Positions 24,788 through 34,587 of a stretch of DNA of 64,000 nucleotides are shown one piece after another. Within the stretch, counting starts at the first letter, position 1. Each line of letters starts with the position of its first letter. The notes beneath the pieces were generated by a model, which was not told the origin of the DNA, did no database searches, and was given only the letters and a program-made list of their open reading frames with translations. The translations under genes were made by a program, and so were the position numbers. The stretch covers positions 584,030-648,029 of the forward strand of contig JAOTYL010000002.1 in NCBI GenBank assembly GCA_029861865.1, written 5' to 3'. Source of the stretch: Myxococcales bacterium. GTDB lineage: Bacteria > Myxococcota_A > Polyangia > Polyangiales > Houyiibacteriaceae.

Positions 24788-25348
24788 TCAGCAACCCTCC
24801 GCGACCTCGAACGGCAGGGCGCCTAGCAGCACACCTGCCGAGCTTCGTACCTCGACACGCCACAGCCCGAGCTCATCGGCGAATCGCGTGTAGGCCCAAG
24901 TTCGCCATCGAGGAACGTTGGCCGGCACTTCGAGCTCGACGCCGCCACTGATCTTTCCCGAGGGGCCTATGAAGAACACGGTCACCGTTCTTCCCTCGGG
25001 CGATTCGTTGCTGAGCTCGAGAAAAGCGTAAACCTTCTCCTCGTCGTCGCCGAAAATCGAAGAAGCCGAAAGGGGCTCACGGCCTTGAATGTCAGATGCC
25101 GTGATCAGGCGATGAATGCTGATCCCGTCGCCGCTTTGCAGCGTTGGCTCATAGATCGATTTGTTTTGATCGGCCGGCGCGTCGATGTCCGCATCTTCGG
25201 CCGGCGGAGTAGCGCTCGATGAGGTAAGCGTCGGTCCGATCGATGCGGCTCGCTCGAGAGGGCCGGGCTCGCGCGGTGCTCTGGTCTCGCAGCCGACGGC
25301 GAGCGCGGCGATTGTAATCAGGATCACAACGTGGGGCTCGGTGTTCAT
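24788..25348 (-). CDS. DUF2914-domain lipoprotein
   Basis: 186 residues. The signal MNTEPHVVILITIAALAVGC has lipobox AVGC with Cys20. A low-complexity linker follows, then a C-terminal beta domain with KVYAFLELSN, VPRWRTWAYTRFADELGLWR and VEVRSSAGVLLGALPFEV, the pattern of DUF2914 (a periplasmic domain of unknown function). ATG 25348 is preferred because it gives the lipoprotein signal directly. The gene lies 46 bp before the hydrolase gene start on the same strand and may be co-transcribed. Confidence 0.72.
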   Translation of the reverse strand: MNTEPHVVILITIAALAVGCETRAPREPGPLERAASIGPTLTSSSATPPAEDADIDAPADQNKSIYEPTLQSGDGISIHRLITASDIQGREPLSASSIFGDDEEKVYAFLELSNESPEGRTVTVFFIGPSGKISGGVELEVPANVPRWRTWAYTRFADELGLWRVEVRSSAGVLLGALPFEVAEGC

Positions 25349-25453
25349 GGGACCTCCTGGCGACGCAGGGAGCACGCACCGTGCCAGTCGAGATCGCTCG
25401 CGTTTTGAAGCTTCGAGGGGCTCGACGCGTGTCAGAGCAGACGCGATCGTGGG

Positions 25454-26002
25454 TCAGCGGCCACGGCTCATGTCGCCGGTGGCGCCGGACGGATTGCGAA
25501 ACGGTGGAATCGCGCCGACGTTCCGCGCCTGTTGATAGTGGTCGATCGCCCAGCGGACCGATGGAAACGCCAGTTCGGAGTCTGGCAGCCGATCGAAGTC
25601 GAACAGCCCTACCTCTACACTTTCCGGGCCCGCCGAAACCTCAGGTGTCAAGAGCCTTGCACGAAAGAACAACTGCAGCTGACTGACGTGACCGAGGCTG
25701 TAGAGCGCGAGCAGATCGACGATCTCGAGCTGCGCGCGCGCCTCTTCCCACGCCTCGCGCGCAGCGCCTTCCTCAGGGCTCTCCCCCATTTCCATGAACC
25801 CTGCGGGCAGCGTCCAGTACCCCTTGCGAGGCTGGATCGCGCGCCGGCACATGAGCAGCTTGTCCTCCCACGTGGCGACGACCCCGACGACCACCTTGGG
25901 ATTCTCGTAAGCGATGTAGTCGCAATCAGGGCAAACCAAGCGGTGCCGGTTGTCGCCAGATGGGATCTCTCTAATGCGTGGGCCTTTTTCTCGCGCCGCC
26001 AT
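25454..26002 (-). CDS. Nudix hydrolase
   Basis: 182-residue hydrolase of nucleoside diphosphate derivatives. N-terminal RLVCPDCDYIAYENP is a half zinc-ribbon like that before Nudix domains of NudC type, then VVVGVVATWEDKLLMCRRAI. The Nudix box reads GFMEMGESPEEGAAREAWEE with the catalytic Glu residues in place; the usual Gly after the box is Arg (EEARA). The frame is open far upstream, but ATG 26002 starts the recognisable protein. Divergent from the ABC exporter with 114 bp between. Confidence 0.87.
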   Translation of the reverse strand: MAAREKGPRIREIPSGDNRHRLVCPDCDYIAYENPKVVVGVVATWEDKLLMCRRAIQPRKGYWTLPAGFMEMGESPEEGAAREAWEEARAQLEIVDLLALYSLGHVSQLQLFFRARLLTPEVSAGPESVEVGLFDFDRLPDSELAFPSVRWAIDHYQQARNVGAIPPFRNPSGATGDMSRGR

Positions 26003-26116
26003 CGATTCCGTCGACCGCGTCGTACCATGGAGCACTGAGGCCCTCCAGACGGCGCAGGCCTTCGGGCGCAGATCACCCCTCTGGCGCACAGAGGCGGCCG
26101 CCCTAGACTTCGGCCG

Positions 26117-27934
26117 ATGAGCCGCAGACCGTCGAAGGACCGGGCGCAGATATTCGGTGTGTTTCGGCAGCTCAAGCAGGGGTTCGGTCTGGTCTGGACG
26201 ACGAGCCGGCGCTTGAGCATCGTGCTCGGGATCTTGAGTCTGGTTGCTGGCGTCCTGCCGGCGGCGGCAGCGTGGGTGGGAAAGCTGATCGTCGATGCTG
26301 TCGTGCAAGCTGCCCAAACGGGATCTGTTGCGGATCGCGACGAGGCTCTCAAGTGGGTCGCCGTCGAGCTCGGGCTCGTCGCGGTGCTTGCCGGCGCACA
26401 GAAGGGCATGGCCACCTGCCAGCAGCTCCTTCGCGCGCTCCTCGGCCAACGCGTGAACGAAATGATTCTTGAAAAGGCACTGACTCTCGACCTCGTTGCG
26501 TTCGAAGATTCGGAGCTCTATGACCGAATGACCCGCGCGCGTCGCGAGGCCTCACAGCGCCCCTTGAGCTTGGTCATGCGGAGCTTTCAGCTCGTGCAGC
26601 ACTCGTTTTCGCTGATCGCTTACAGCGGGCTCCTTCTGCAGCTTTCGGTGTGGGCACTGGCGGTGCTGGTGGTGGCGGCCATCCCGGCCTTCTTCGTCGA
26701 AACGAGGTTTTCGGCCAATGCGTTTCGCCTGTTCACCTGGCGAGCACCTGAGACACGAAAGCAAAACTACCTGGAGGTTCTACTCGCGCGCGAAGACTTT
26801 GCCAAGGAGGTCAAGCTCTTCGACCTGGGCCCCGTATTCCTCGAGCGCTATCGGGAGATCTTTCGAAATCTCTTCGTCGAAGACCGTGCGCTCACCCTTC
26901 GACGTGGCGGATGGGGCTTTCTGCTTGGGCTCCTCAGCACGGTCGCGTTTTACGGGGCCTATGCGTGGATCGCGCTCGAGACCATCGCAAAGCGGATCAC
27001 ACTGGGCGACATGACCATGTATCTGCTCGTGTTCAAACAGGGGCAGTCGGCGCTTGCGGCGATCCTCACGTCGATCGGTGGAATGTACGAGGACAGCCTG
27101 TATCTCTCGAATTTGTACGAGTACCTCGAATACGAAGGGCGAGACGAGGTAGGCACCGCAATCGTCGGCACGAAGCCGGGCGATGGCGTTCGATTTGAGC
27201 ACGTGAGCTTCACGTATCCTGGCGTAGACGTTCCTGCGCTCACAGACGTGAGCATTCATCTGCACCCCGGACGCAAGCTCGCGCTCGTCGGCGAGAACGG
27301 CGCTGGGAAAACCACGTTGATCAAGCTTCTCACGCGCTTGTATCGACCGACCGAGGGCAGAATTCTGCTCGATGGCCTAGAGCTTTCCGAGTGGGATCTT
27401 GACGTGCTTCGAAAACGAATCGGTGTGATCTTTCAAGACTTCGTGCGCTATCAGCTCGCGGCTGGCGAGAATGTCGGTGTCGGAGACGTTCGGGCTTTTG
27501 CCGATCCGGATCGATGGCAAGTTGCAGCCGAGAAGGGAATGGCGCACGAGTTCATCGAAAGACTGCCCTCGGGCTACAATACGCAGCTCGGCCGCTGGTT
27601 CGACGACGGCCATGAGCTCTCCCTCGGACAGTGGCAAAAAGTAGCCCTCTCACGAGCCTTCATGCGAGAGGAGGCCGACATCCTGGTGCTCGACGAGCCC
27701 ACAGCCTCGATGGATGCGGAAGCAGAGGCCACAGTATTCGAACGCTTCGGTCGACTCGCCAAAGACAAGATGGTGATCCTCATTTCACACCGTTTTTCGA
27801 CGGTCCGGATGGCCGACGAAATCGTCGTGCTCGAACGCGGGCGCGTCACCGAGCGCGGCACCCACGAAAGCCTGATGACTCAAGACGGGAAGTACGCCCA
27901 TCTATTCACCCTCCAAGCCGCCGGCTATCGGTAG
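26117..27934 (+). CDS. ABC exporter half-transporter (permease fused to ATPase)
   Basis: 605 residues: a six-helix membrane domain (about 1-330) followed by an ATPase domain. Walker A VGENGAGKTT near 392-401, signature LSLGQWQKVALSRAF near 500 (Leu in place of the first Gly of LSGGQ), Walker B ILVLDEPTASMD near 520, and switch His (LISHRF). Works as a homodimer or with another half. The substrate is not visible; the family includes lipid, peptide and drug exporters. Monocistronic, converging with the ChaN gene. Confidence 0.9.
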   Translation: MSRRPSKDRAQIFGVFRQLKQGFGLVWTTSRRLSIVLGILSLVAGVLPAAAAWVGKLIVDAVVQAAQTGSVADRDEALKWVAVELGLVAVLAGAQKGMATCQQLLRALLGQRVNEMILEKALTLDLVAFEDSELYDRMTRARREASQRPLSLVMRSFQLVQHSFSLIAYSGLLLQLSVWALAVLVVAAIPAFFVETRFSANAFRLFTWRAPETRKQNYLEVLLAREDFAKEVKLFDLGPVFLERYREIFRNLFVEDRALTLRRGGWGFLLGLLSTVAFYGAYAWIALETIAKRITLGDMTMYLLVFKQGQSALAAILTSIGGMYEDSLYLSNLYEYLEYEGRDEVGTAIVGTKPGDGVRFEHVSFTYPGVDVPALTDVSIHLHPGRKLALVGENGAGKTTLIKLLTRLYRPTEGRILLDGLELSEWDLDVLRKRIGVIFQDFVRYQLAAGENVGVGDVRAFADPDRWQVAAEKGMAHEFIERLPSGYNTQLGRWFDDGHELSLGQWQKVALSRAFMREEADILVLDEPTASMDAEAEATVFERFGRLAKDKMVILISHRFSTVRMADEIVVLERGRVTERGTHESLMTQDGKYAHLFTLQAAGYR

Positions 27935-27951
27935 AGTATAGGACGCGCGGT

Positions 27952-27973
27952 TCGTGTTCGTGCACGACTACGA
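27952..27973. terminator. Imperfect palindrome between convergent genes
   Basis: Between the ABC exporter stop (27934) and the ChaN stop (27995), the sequence around 27951-27980 is two TTCGTG units, a GTGCAC centre and two TACGAG units. It folds on itself with one mismatch and one G-T pair between 27952 and 27973. It may stop transcription from both sides. No T-run follows, so the terminator role is tentative. Confidence 0.35.
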
Positions 27974-27994
27974 GTACGAGTTATCGGTGGGGAT

Positions 27995-28903
27995 TCACTC
28001 GCGCACAGCCCAAAGGAAGTCGGCAGATCGCTCTGCCGGAGCTAACTTCAGCTCGGCCTTGAGCTCTTTTTCGGTGACCGGCATGACCACCACATACGGA
28101 CTCGCGCCTCGGCGCGCTCCTCGTTCGGGGATGCCGAGGCCCCGCTTCACGTGCACCCGACCGGCGAATACGATCATTCTAGTCGGGCCGTGGGCACGAC
28201 GGAGGGTATCGGCCACGCGCTCGCCCATGGTCTCGTCCCAGACGACCTGGGCTTCGTAGTACCGGTCGATCCCCTCCCCTACATCGTGTTCGCTTGCGTC
28301 AAACTCCGCATCGAAGAGCGCGCGATGGGCGGGATCCTCGAGGTCGATCTCAGGCAGTGTTGCAGCGATATCCTCGGGGAGCGCCGCGACTCCATCCTTG
28401 GCGACCGCGAAGGCAACCTCTTGGGGCGCGTTGAGCGCAACGACCTCGAGCCCGCGACTCCGCGCATACTCCAGCATGGGCCGATACATGCTGAAATCGA
28501 ACCCCCACCGCTGATCGTATTCCGTTTCCCGTCGAAGCACCGTTTCGTCGATCTCGCCAGCACTCCACCGATCGAGCGGCTCTTGGAAAGGGACCTGAAA
28601 CATCTCCATCCCGATTGCTAGCGAGGAATCTTCCGCATGGAGCCGGCGAAGAAGAGAATACTGAACGGCGTGATCGCCGGGGCGATCGTGACGCTCACCG
28701 ACGTACACCACCCGCTTGTTGCGGACTTGTGAAAGAAGCCCTTCAATTGTGATTTCGTTCCCGGTCGCCGCTTCGACCAGCTTGAGGGGCGCTTCTTGCT
28801 CGCGCACGATCGACTCGGCGGTCCTTGGCTCGGGTCTCGTCGCGCCTGCACAACCGCCCGGGACGATCAGGACGATCAACGAGATCAGAGTGACCCACCT
28901 CAT
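27995..28903 (-). CDS. ChaN-family lipoprotein (haem/iron-related)
   Basis: 302-residue lipoprotein: signal [18 protein letters not shown] with Cys18. The ChaN domain (PF04187) is shown by VVYVGERHDRPGDHAVQY, IGMEMFQVPFQEPLDRWSAG and a C-terminal IVFAGRVHVKRGLGIPER. In ChaN of Campylobacter the family binds haem; the GERHD and AGxxHV histidines are kept here. ATG 28903 overlaps the orn stop (ATGA). A role in iron handling is a family inference. Confidence 0.85.
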   Translation of the reverse strand: MRWVTLISLIVLIVPGGCAGATRPEPRTAESIVREQEAPLKLVEAATGNEITIEGLLSQVRNKRVVYVGERHDRPGDHAVQYSLLRRLHAEDSSLAIGMEMFQVPFQEPLDRWSAGEIDETVLRRETEYDQRWGFDFSMYRPMLEYARSRGLEVVALNAPQEVAFAVAKDGVAALPEDIAATLPEIDLEDPAHRALFDAEFDASEHDVGEGIDRYYEAQVVWDETMGERVADTLRRAHGPTRMIVFAGRVHVKRGLGIPERGARRGASPYVVVMPVTEKELKAELKLAPAERSADFLWAVRE

Positions 28904-29445
28904 GGCTGCTGGGGCAAGAAGACGGCCTGGCGATAGTATTTCAGCTCAGCGATCGATTCGAGCAGATCGTCCATCGCACGATGGCTCCCCTTTTTGGCTG
29001 GGCGGTCAACGTATTGCTTGGGATACCAACGACAGGCCAGCTCCTTGATGGTGGACACGTCGATGTTCCGGTAGTGCAACCAGCCCTCCACTTCGGGCAG
29101 ATACCGAGCCACGAAGCGCCGATCCTGGTGAATCGAGTTCCCCGCGAGTGGAGCCTTCTTCTTCTGGGTATGCTTTTCGAGGAACCCGAGAAGCGCGGCG
29201 GATGCCTGTGCCTCGTCGACGGTCGACTCTCTAACGCGTGTCAGAAGCCCAGACTCGCCATGATGGGTCGTGTTCCACTCATCCATCGCTGTCAGCACCT
29301 CCTCGGGCTGGTGCAGTACGAGGTTGGGCCCTTCAGCAACCACATTGAGCTCTTGATCCGTGACCAGCACTGCGACCTCCAAGATCCTTTCGGTCTCGGG
29401 GTCTAGACCCGACATTTCCATATCCATCCAAACGATCGCAGACAT
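28900..29445 (-). CDS. orn: Oligoribonuclease
   Basis: 181-residue DEDDh 3'-5' exonuclease that degrades 2-5 nt RNAs. Exo I motif [18 protein letters not shown], central [18 protein letters not shown], and exo [18 protein letters not shown] with the catalytic His and Asp are all intact. Length is normal. Diverges from cysD and overlaps the ChaN gene by 4 bp. Confidence 0.95.
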   Translation of the reverse strand: MSAIVWMDMEMSGLDPETERILEVAVLVTDQELNVVAEGPNLVLHQPEEVLTAMDEWNTTHHGESGLLTRVRESTVDEAQASAALLGFLEKHTQKKKAPLAGNSIHQDRRFVARYLPEVEGWLHYRNIDVSTIKELACRWYPKQYVDRPAKKGSHRAMDDLLESIAELKYYRQAVFLPQQP

Positions 29446-29505
29446 CTATGTCCCGAAAGACTTAGCACGACCGCAGGGTTGTGCCCCCTGTCCACGCCCT
29501 CCGGT

Positions 29506-29534
29506 TTGGAAGTCACGAGCAGGTGCCGTATACA
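29506..29534 (+). promoter_or_regulatory. Likely sigma-70 promoter of cysDN
   Basis: TTGGAA at 29506-29511 and TATACA at 29529-29534 are separated by 17 bp, close to the sigma-70 consensus and correctly placed 42 bp before the cysD ATG. Not experimentally supported. Confidence 0.5.
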
Positions 29535-29575
29535 CTGGCGTCGCGCAGAGGAACGCCCTAGGAAACAGCGGTGCA

Positions 29576-30484
29576 ATGAGTGATCGAAAGCTGAGCCAGC
29601 TCCGCCAACTCGAAGCGGAAAGCATTCAAATCATCCGCGAGGCTGCGGCCGAGTTCGACAAACCAGTGATGATGTACTCCGTCGGAAAGGACTCGTCGGT
29701 GATGCTGCGTCTCGCCGAGAAGGCATTCGCGCCCGGGCCCTTGCCCTTCCCCCTACTTCACGTGGACACAACCTGGAAGTTTCAGGACATGTATCGCTAC
29801 CGCGATCTGGTTGAGGCCAAGCTCAAAGGGGAGCTGATCAAGTACGTCAACACCGAAGGCGTCGAGATGGGAATGAATCCCTTCGATTTCGGGAGCAAGA
29901 AGTACACCGACATCATGAAAACCGAGGGGCTCAAGCAAGCCCTCACCAAGTACGAATTCGATTGCGCCTTTGGCGGTGCAAGACGTGACGAAGAAAAATC
30001 CCGCGCGAAAGAGCGTATCTTTTCGTTTCGGGACGCCAACCACGTATGGGACCCGAAGAATCAGCGTCCTGAGCTTTGGAACATCTACAACGCGAAGATC
30101 AAGAAGGGCGAAAACGTCCGCGTTTTTCCGTTGAGCAATTGGACGGAGCTCGATGTGTGGCTCTACGTGTGGCTCGAAAAGATCCCCGTGGTGCCGCTCT
30201 ATTTCGCCAAGGAGCGCCCCGTAGTCGAGCGCGCGGGGACGTGGATTCTGGTGGACGACGATCGCATGCGCCTCGAGCCGGGGGAGAAACCCCAAATGAA
30301 GCGGGTCCGTTTTCGAACGTTGGGATGCTACCCGCTGAGTGGCGCGGTCGAGTCGGACGCGGACACCGTCCCCAAGGTCATTCGTGAAATGTTGCTCAAC
30401 CGCTTTTCTGAACGGCAAGGACGGCTGATCGACTTCGATGAGGAAGGCTCGATGGAGGCCAAGAAGCGCGAAGGTTACTTCTAG
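29576..30484 (+). CDS. cysD: Sulfate adenylyltransferase subunit 2
   Basis: 302 residues; the catalytic ATP-pyrophosphatase subunit that forms APS from sulfate and ATP. PP-loop motif [51 protein letters not shown] and [20 protein letters not shown] are standard CysD. ATG 29576 matches the family start ([13 protein letters not shown]); 72 upstream in-frame codons run antisense into orn and are rejected. cysN follows 18 bp later. Confidence 0.95.
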   Translation: MSDRKLSQLRQLEAESIQIIREAAAEFDKPVMMYSVGKDSSVMLRLAEKAFAPGPLPFPLLHVDTTWKFQDMYRYRDLVEAKLKGELIKYVNTEGVEMGMNPFDFGSKKYTDIMKTEGLKQALTKYEFDCAFGGARRDEEKSRAKERIFSFRDANHVWDPKNQRPELWNIYNAKIKKGENVRVFPLSNWTELDVWLYVWLEKIPVVPLYFAKERPVVERAGTWILVDDDRMRLEPGEKPQMKRVRFRTLGCYPLSGAVESDADTVPKVIREMLLNRFSERQGRLIDFDEEGSMEAKKREGYF

Positions 30485-30502
30485 GTTACGCCGGGAAACG
30501 CG

Positions 30503-32332
30503 ATGCACGACGAAAAGGAACTAATCCGCGACGACATCGAGGCCTACCTCGCGAAATACCAAAAGAAGGAGCTACTGCGCTTCGTGTCCGTCGGTTCGGT
30601 AGACGACGGGAAGTCCACTCTCATCGGCCGGATTCTCTACGACACCGGCATGGTGTTCGAGGACCAAATGGCCGCCGTGCGTGCCGCGTCTCAGAGCGAC
30701 GAACCCGACCTTGCGTTGTTGACCGATGGCCTCAAGGCCGAACGCGAGCAAGGGATCACCATCGACGTGGCCTATCGTTACTTTGCGACAAACAAGCGAA
30801 AATTCATCATCGCCGACACTCCGGGGCACATTCAGTACACGCGCAACATGGTCACCGGTGCATCCACGGCAGACGTGGCCTTGATCCTGATCGACGCGCG
30901 CCATGGCGTTCTTCAACAGTCGCGCCGCCACGCGTACATCGCTTCTTTGTTGGGCATTCCCCATCTAGCCGTTTGCGTCAACAAGATGGACCTCAAGGAG
31001 TTCTCCGAAGAGGTCTACGATACGATCTGCGCGGACTTCATGGAGTTTGGAAAGACGCTTCGCTTCAAAGACATTCAGTTCTTCCCGGTGAGTGCGCTCC
31101 TCGGGGACAACGTGGTGAGCGACAGCGAGAACACCCCCTGGTACGACGGCCCGAATGTTCTTGGCTATCTCGAGACAGTCCCAGTTTCAGACGATCGAAA
31201 CTACGACGACTTTCGGTATCCAGTGCAATACGTCATTCGGCCCGACCTCGACTATCGCGGCTTCGCGGCCGAGATCGCTTCTGGCGTAATCCGCAAAGGC
31301 GATGAAGTCGTCACGCTTCCGTCGGGCAAAAAGTCACGTATCAAAGCGATCGACACCTACGACGGAGAGCTCGAGGAGGCGTCTGCGGCGCAATCGGTGA
31401 CAATCTTGCTCGAGGACGAGATCGACATCAGCCGCGGCGACATGATCGTGAAACCGGACAATCTTCCGCGGGTCACCCGGCGCTTCAACGCCCACATCGT
31501 GTGGATGCACGAAAGGCCGCTCGACACCGACAAGGCCTATCTCGTCAAGCACACCTCCCAGACAGTCCGCGCCCAAATCGACAAGATTCACTGCGAAATC
31601 GACATGGATTCGCTCGAGGAGAAGCCGGCCGACGGAATAAGCCTCAACGACATCGCCAAAGTGCACCTCAGCTGCCACCGCGCACTCTACGTCGACGACT
31701 ATACCCGCAACCGCGAGACCGGCGCATTCATCGTGATCGACTCGTTGACCAACAACACTGTGGCAGCCGGGATGATCGAGCTCGAAGGCACCGGGCAAGA
31801 CCTCCAAGAAGCGCTAAAAGAGCTGCACGCCGAGTCGGCGATGGAGCCAAAGACTTTCGTCAGCCCGAGCGAACGCATGGAGCGGTTCGGACAACGCGGC
31901 GCTACGGTCTGGTTGACGGGGCTCCCAGGGTCGGGGCGGTGGACGCTCGCATATGCCCTCGAGCGGAAGTTGTTCGACCAGGGACGGACGGCAACCGTGG
32001 TGAACCCGGTTGGCGAGGACCTTCGTTCGATGATCTCCGCGGCAAAAGCCATCACCGACGCCGGCCTGATCAACATCTGCGCGTTCCCGAGCCGTACCAA
32101 GCAAGATCGAATACAGCTCGCGGAGCGGATCGGCGAAGACCGAGTCATCCAAGTCTACGTCAACACCGACGAGGCACTCTGCCGAGAACGTCGCCCCGAT
32201 GCCGACTTCTCAGGCTTCGAGCCACCCGAAAATCCGGACGTGACAGTGGCGCTCGACGAAATGCGGATCGACAACGCCGTGGATACCATCCTCGAAGCCC
32301 TGGAAGCGCGCGGCCAGTTCGAAGATCACTAG
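30503..32332 (+). CDS. cysN: Sulfate adenylyltransferase subunit 1 fused to a degenerate APS-kinase domain
   Basis: 609 residues. The N-terminal GTPase drives CysD: G1 GSVDDGKSTLIGR (about 31-43), G3 DTPGHIQYTRNMVTG, G4 NKMD, then EF-Tu-like beta barrels. Residues about 460-609 align with APS kinase as in NodQ/CysNC fusions (ATVWLTGLPGSGRWTLAYAL, AKAITDAGLINICAF). Here the P-loop GSGKST is GSGRWT, the DGDN motif after it is VVNPVGEDL, and the LGFS segment is absent. I infer that the second domain no longer phosphorylates APS. It ends overlapping a convergent peptidase gene by 4 bp. Confidence 0.93.
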   Translation: MHDEKELIRDDIEAYLAKYQKKELLRFVSVGSVDDGKSTLIGRILYDTGMVFEDQMAAVRAASQSDEPDLALLTDGLKAEREQGITIDVAYRYFATNKRKFIIADTPGHIQYTRNMVTGASTADVALILIDARHGVLQQSRRHAYIASLLGIPHLAVCVNKMDLKEFSEEVYDTICADFMEFGKTLRFKDIQFFPVSALLGDNVVSDSENTPWYDGPNVLGYLETVPVSDDRNYDDFRYPVQYVIRPDLDYRGFAAEIASGVIRKGDEVVTLPSGKKSRIKAIDTYDGELEEASAAQSVTILLEDEIDISRGDMIVKPDNLPRVTRRFNAHIVWMHERPLDTDKAYLVKHTSQTVRAQIDKIHCEIDMDSLEEKPADGISLNDIAKVHLSCHRALYVDDYTRNRETGAFIVIDSLTNNTVAAGMIELEGTGQDLQEALKELHAESAMEPKTFVSPSERMERFGQRGATVWLTGLPGSGRWTLAYALERKLFDQGRTATVVNPVGEDLRSMISAAKAITDAGLINICAFPSRTKQDRIQLAERIGEDRVIQVYVNTDEALCRERRPDADFSGFEPPENPDVTVALDEMRIDNAVDTILEALEARGQFEDH

Positions 32333-33669
32333 GCTTCGATGCATCGCCTAACCACGTCCAAGAGCGTCTGCGTACCCCACGCGAGTCCGTCGACGGGAAT
32401 GCGCTCGTTGTGTCCGTGGAACATGTCGGCAAAACGCATCGTCGGCGGCAATAGGACCGGAGCGAAACCGTACCACCGCGCGCCGAGCCGGGTGAACGCG
32501 GTGGCGTCAGTGAAGCCCTGCACGACGAACGGGACCACCGGCGCACCTGGCGCACGCTCGGACATCACTTCATGAATCGTCGAGTAGAGAGACGACTCTT
32601 TAGGCTCGGTGACCACGGGCGGGAAAGAGTGAAGGACTTCGAGCTCTATGCGGGGGCCAAGTACCGCCTGGACCTCTCGAATCAGATCTTCTTTCGTCTG
32701 CCCCGGTAAAATACGGCCATCGATTTCGGCCTCCGCACTGCCCGGGATCACGTTGATCTTGTTCCCGGCGCGAAGCACCGTCGGGGATGCCGTGTTGCCT
32801 AGCAAGGCTCGGAATGCCCGTTTGAGAGAGGGATCAGGCAAGAGGCTAAGTGCCGCCGGACCGATGCTCGGGTTGGCAAGGAGCTTGATGATCGGACGAA
32901 GGGGCGCGGGCAGATGCGACGCCAACGCCCCGATGAAATTCTTGACCGGCTCCGATGCGTGCCGTGGCAATCCCTCCTTGCCAAGCCTTGCAATCGCCTC
33001 ACTGAGTCGAACGACCGCCGAATCCTCGCGAGGCATGGAGCCGTGGCCGGGGTCACCGGTGGCCCTCGCGCGCATCCAACAAACACCTTTTTCGGCCACT
33101 TCGACCGTGAAGAAGGTTCGACCCGCCACTTGGATGTTGAAGCCTCCAACTTCCCCAATCGCGTATTCGCTGCGCACCAGATTGGGATGATTCTCCGTGA
33201 GCCACAGGGAACCGTATCGACAACCCGCTTCCTCATCCGCGACCGCCGCAAATATTAGGTCCCGTTTGGGCTTGATGCCCTCGCGGGCGAGGCGCGCCAT
33301 GATCGCGACCGACATCGCCACCATGTTCTTCATGTCGATCGCACCGCGCCCCCAAAGACAGCCGTCATGCACCTCCCCGCAAAACGGCGGGTGCTCCCAA
33401 GCCGAAGCGTCGGCTTCGACGACATCGAGATGCGCGGTGAGCAAAAGCGGAGGCTTTTCGCCTGTCCCCCGGATACGTGCGACGACATTGGCCCGCTTCG
33501 GCGCGCTTTCTAGCACGACCGGCTCCAACCCAGCGCTGCTCAACTCCTCGGCGACGAGTTCTGCAGCCTCCCGTTCGTTTCCCGGCGGGTTTGTGGTGTC
33601 GATACGAAGTAGCCGCTGACAGAGTCGAAAGGAATGCTCGGTAAGCTCCTGATCGCCGACCGCCATCAC
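32329..33669 (-). CDS. M20-family metallopeptidase/deacylase
   Basis: 446-residue amidohydrolase-type peptidase with two zinc sites. LLLTAHLDVVEADASAWEHP gives His and Asp ligands, GRGAIDMKNMVAM the bridging Asp, and AVADEEAGCRYG the catalytic Glu and Glu ligand. A dimerisation domain occupies about 200-350. Similar to ArgE/DapE/carboxypeptidase Ss1 relatives such as PM20D1. The substrate is not determined. It lies 4 bp from the Ku gene on the same strand (Ku, then peptidase), perhaps by chance. Confidence 0.88.
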   Translation of the reverse strand: MMAVGDQELTEHSFRLCQRLLRIDTTNPPGNEREAAELVAEELSSAGLEPVVLESAPKRANVVARIRGTGEKPPLLLTAHLDVVEADASAWEHPPFCGEVHDGCLWGRGAIDMKNMVAMSVAIMARLAREGIKPKRDLIFAAVADEEAGCRYGSLWLTENHPNLVRSEYAIGEVGGFNIQVAGRTFFTVEVAEKGVCWMRARATGDPGHGSMPREDSAVVRLSEAIARLGKEGLPRHASEPVKNFIGALASHLPAPLRPIIKLLANPSIGPAALSLLPDPSLKRAFRALLGNTASPTVLRAGNKINVIPGSAEAEIDGRILPGQTKEDLIREVQAVLGPRIELEVLHSFPPVVTEPKESSLYSTIHEVMSERAPGAPVVPFVVQGFTDATAFTRLGARWYGFAPVLLPPTMRFADMFHGHNERIPVDGLAWGTQTLLDVVRRCIEA

Positions 33670-33673
33670 GCGA

Positions 33674-34549
33674 CTACCCGTCTTTGCTCGACGCCGCCTT
33701 CTTCTTGCGCGGCTTCTTGGCGGCGGCCTTCTTCGCGCGAGCCTTCTTGGGTGGCTTCAGCTTTCGCTTGCCGGAGGCTTGGGATTGCTCGACGCTTGCC
33801 TTGAGCGCCTCGAACAGGTCGATGACCTTGGCTTGTGGTGCTTCGGGTGTCGTGGTGATCTCGTGTCCCGCAATTTTTTCCTCGACCGCCTCTAGAACGC
33901 GCGCTCGGAACTCGTCCCGAAACTTGTCAGGCTCGAATCGGTCTTCGCTCAGTTGCTCGATGAGCTGACGCGCCATCTTGGTCTCCGTCGGCTTGAAGGA
34001 AACATCGTCGCCGAGATCGATCTCTCCGAAGTCGCGAACCTCATTCGAGTAGAAGACTTGGTGCATCATGAGGCCGTCTTTATAGGGGCGTATAATGACC
34101 AGGTGGCTCTTGCCTCGCGCGGTGTGACGGCCGAGCGCGACTCGACCCGTTTCGCGCATCGCCTCCGAAAGCAATCGGTACGCCTTGTGCCCCCCCTTGT
34201 CTGGACCGAGGTAGTACGACTTTTCAACGTACACGAAGTCCACGGTATCGAGTGGGACGAACTCGATGATCTCGAGGTTGTGCGTCTTTTCCTCCTCGAG
34301 CGCTTTGAGCTCCTCGGCGTCGAAACGGACGAACTGGCCCTTGGCGTATTCGTAGCCCTTGACCAGGTCGGCTCGGTCCACGACTTCGTCGTCAGTCGGG
34401 CAATAGACCTGGTACTTGATACGGTTGCCGCACTTCTCGTGGAGCTGGTGGAACCTCACGCCTTCGGCGCTAGCCGCCGTGAAGATCTTGAAAGGGATCG
34501 ACACGAGGCCAAAGGACAGAGTCCCTGAGCTAATGGCGCGCGCGGGCAC
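33674..34549 (-). CDS. ku: Ku protein (non-homologous end joining)
   Basis: 291 residues; homodimeric ring that binds DNA double-strand ends and recruits LigD. Starts MPARAISSGTLSFGLVSIP, the canonical bacterial Ku start, then FHQLHEKCGNRIKYQVYCP and the core beta barrel (DFVYVEKSYYLGPDKGGHKA). The C-terminal tail after residue 255 is strongly Lys/Ala-rich (PPKKARAKKAAAKKPRKKK), as in Ku proteins with an extended DNA-binding tail. Divergent from ligD, 38 bp apart. Confidence 0.95.
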   Translation of the reverse strand: MPARAISSGTLSFGLVSIPFKIFTAASAEGVRFHQLHEKCGNRIKYQVYCPTDDEVVDRADLVKGYEYAKGQFVRFDAEELKALEEEKTHNLEIIEFVPLDTVDFVYVEKSYYLGPDKGGHKAYRLLSEAMRETGRVALGRHTARGKSHLVIIRPYKDGLMMHQVFYSNEVRDFGEIDLGDDVSFKPTETKMARQLIEQLSEDRFEPDKFRDEFRARVLEAVEEKIAGHEITTTPEAPQAKVIDLFEALKASVEQSQASGKRKLKPPKKARAKKAAAKKPRKKKAASSKDG

Positions 34550-34587
34550 CGGAACATGATAGATCGCATCTTAGGATTGGCGAAGAG

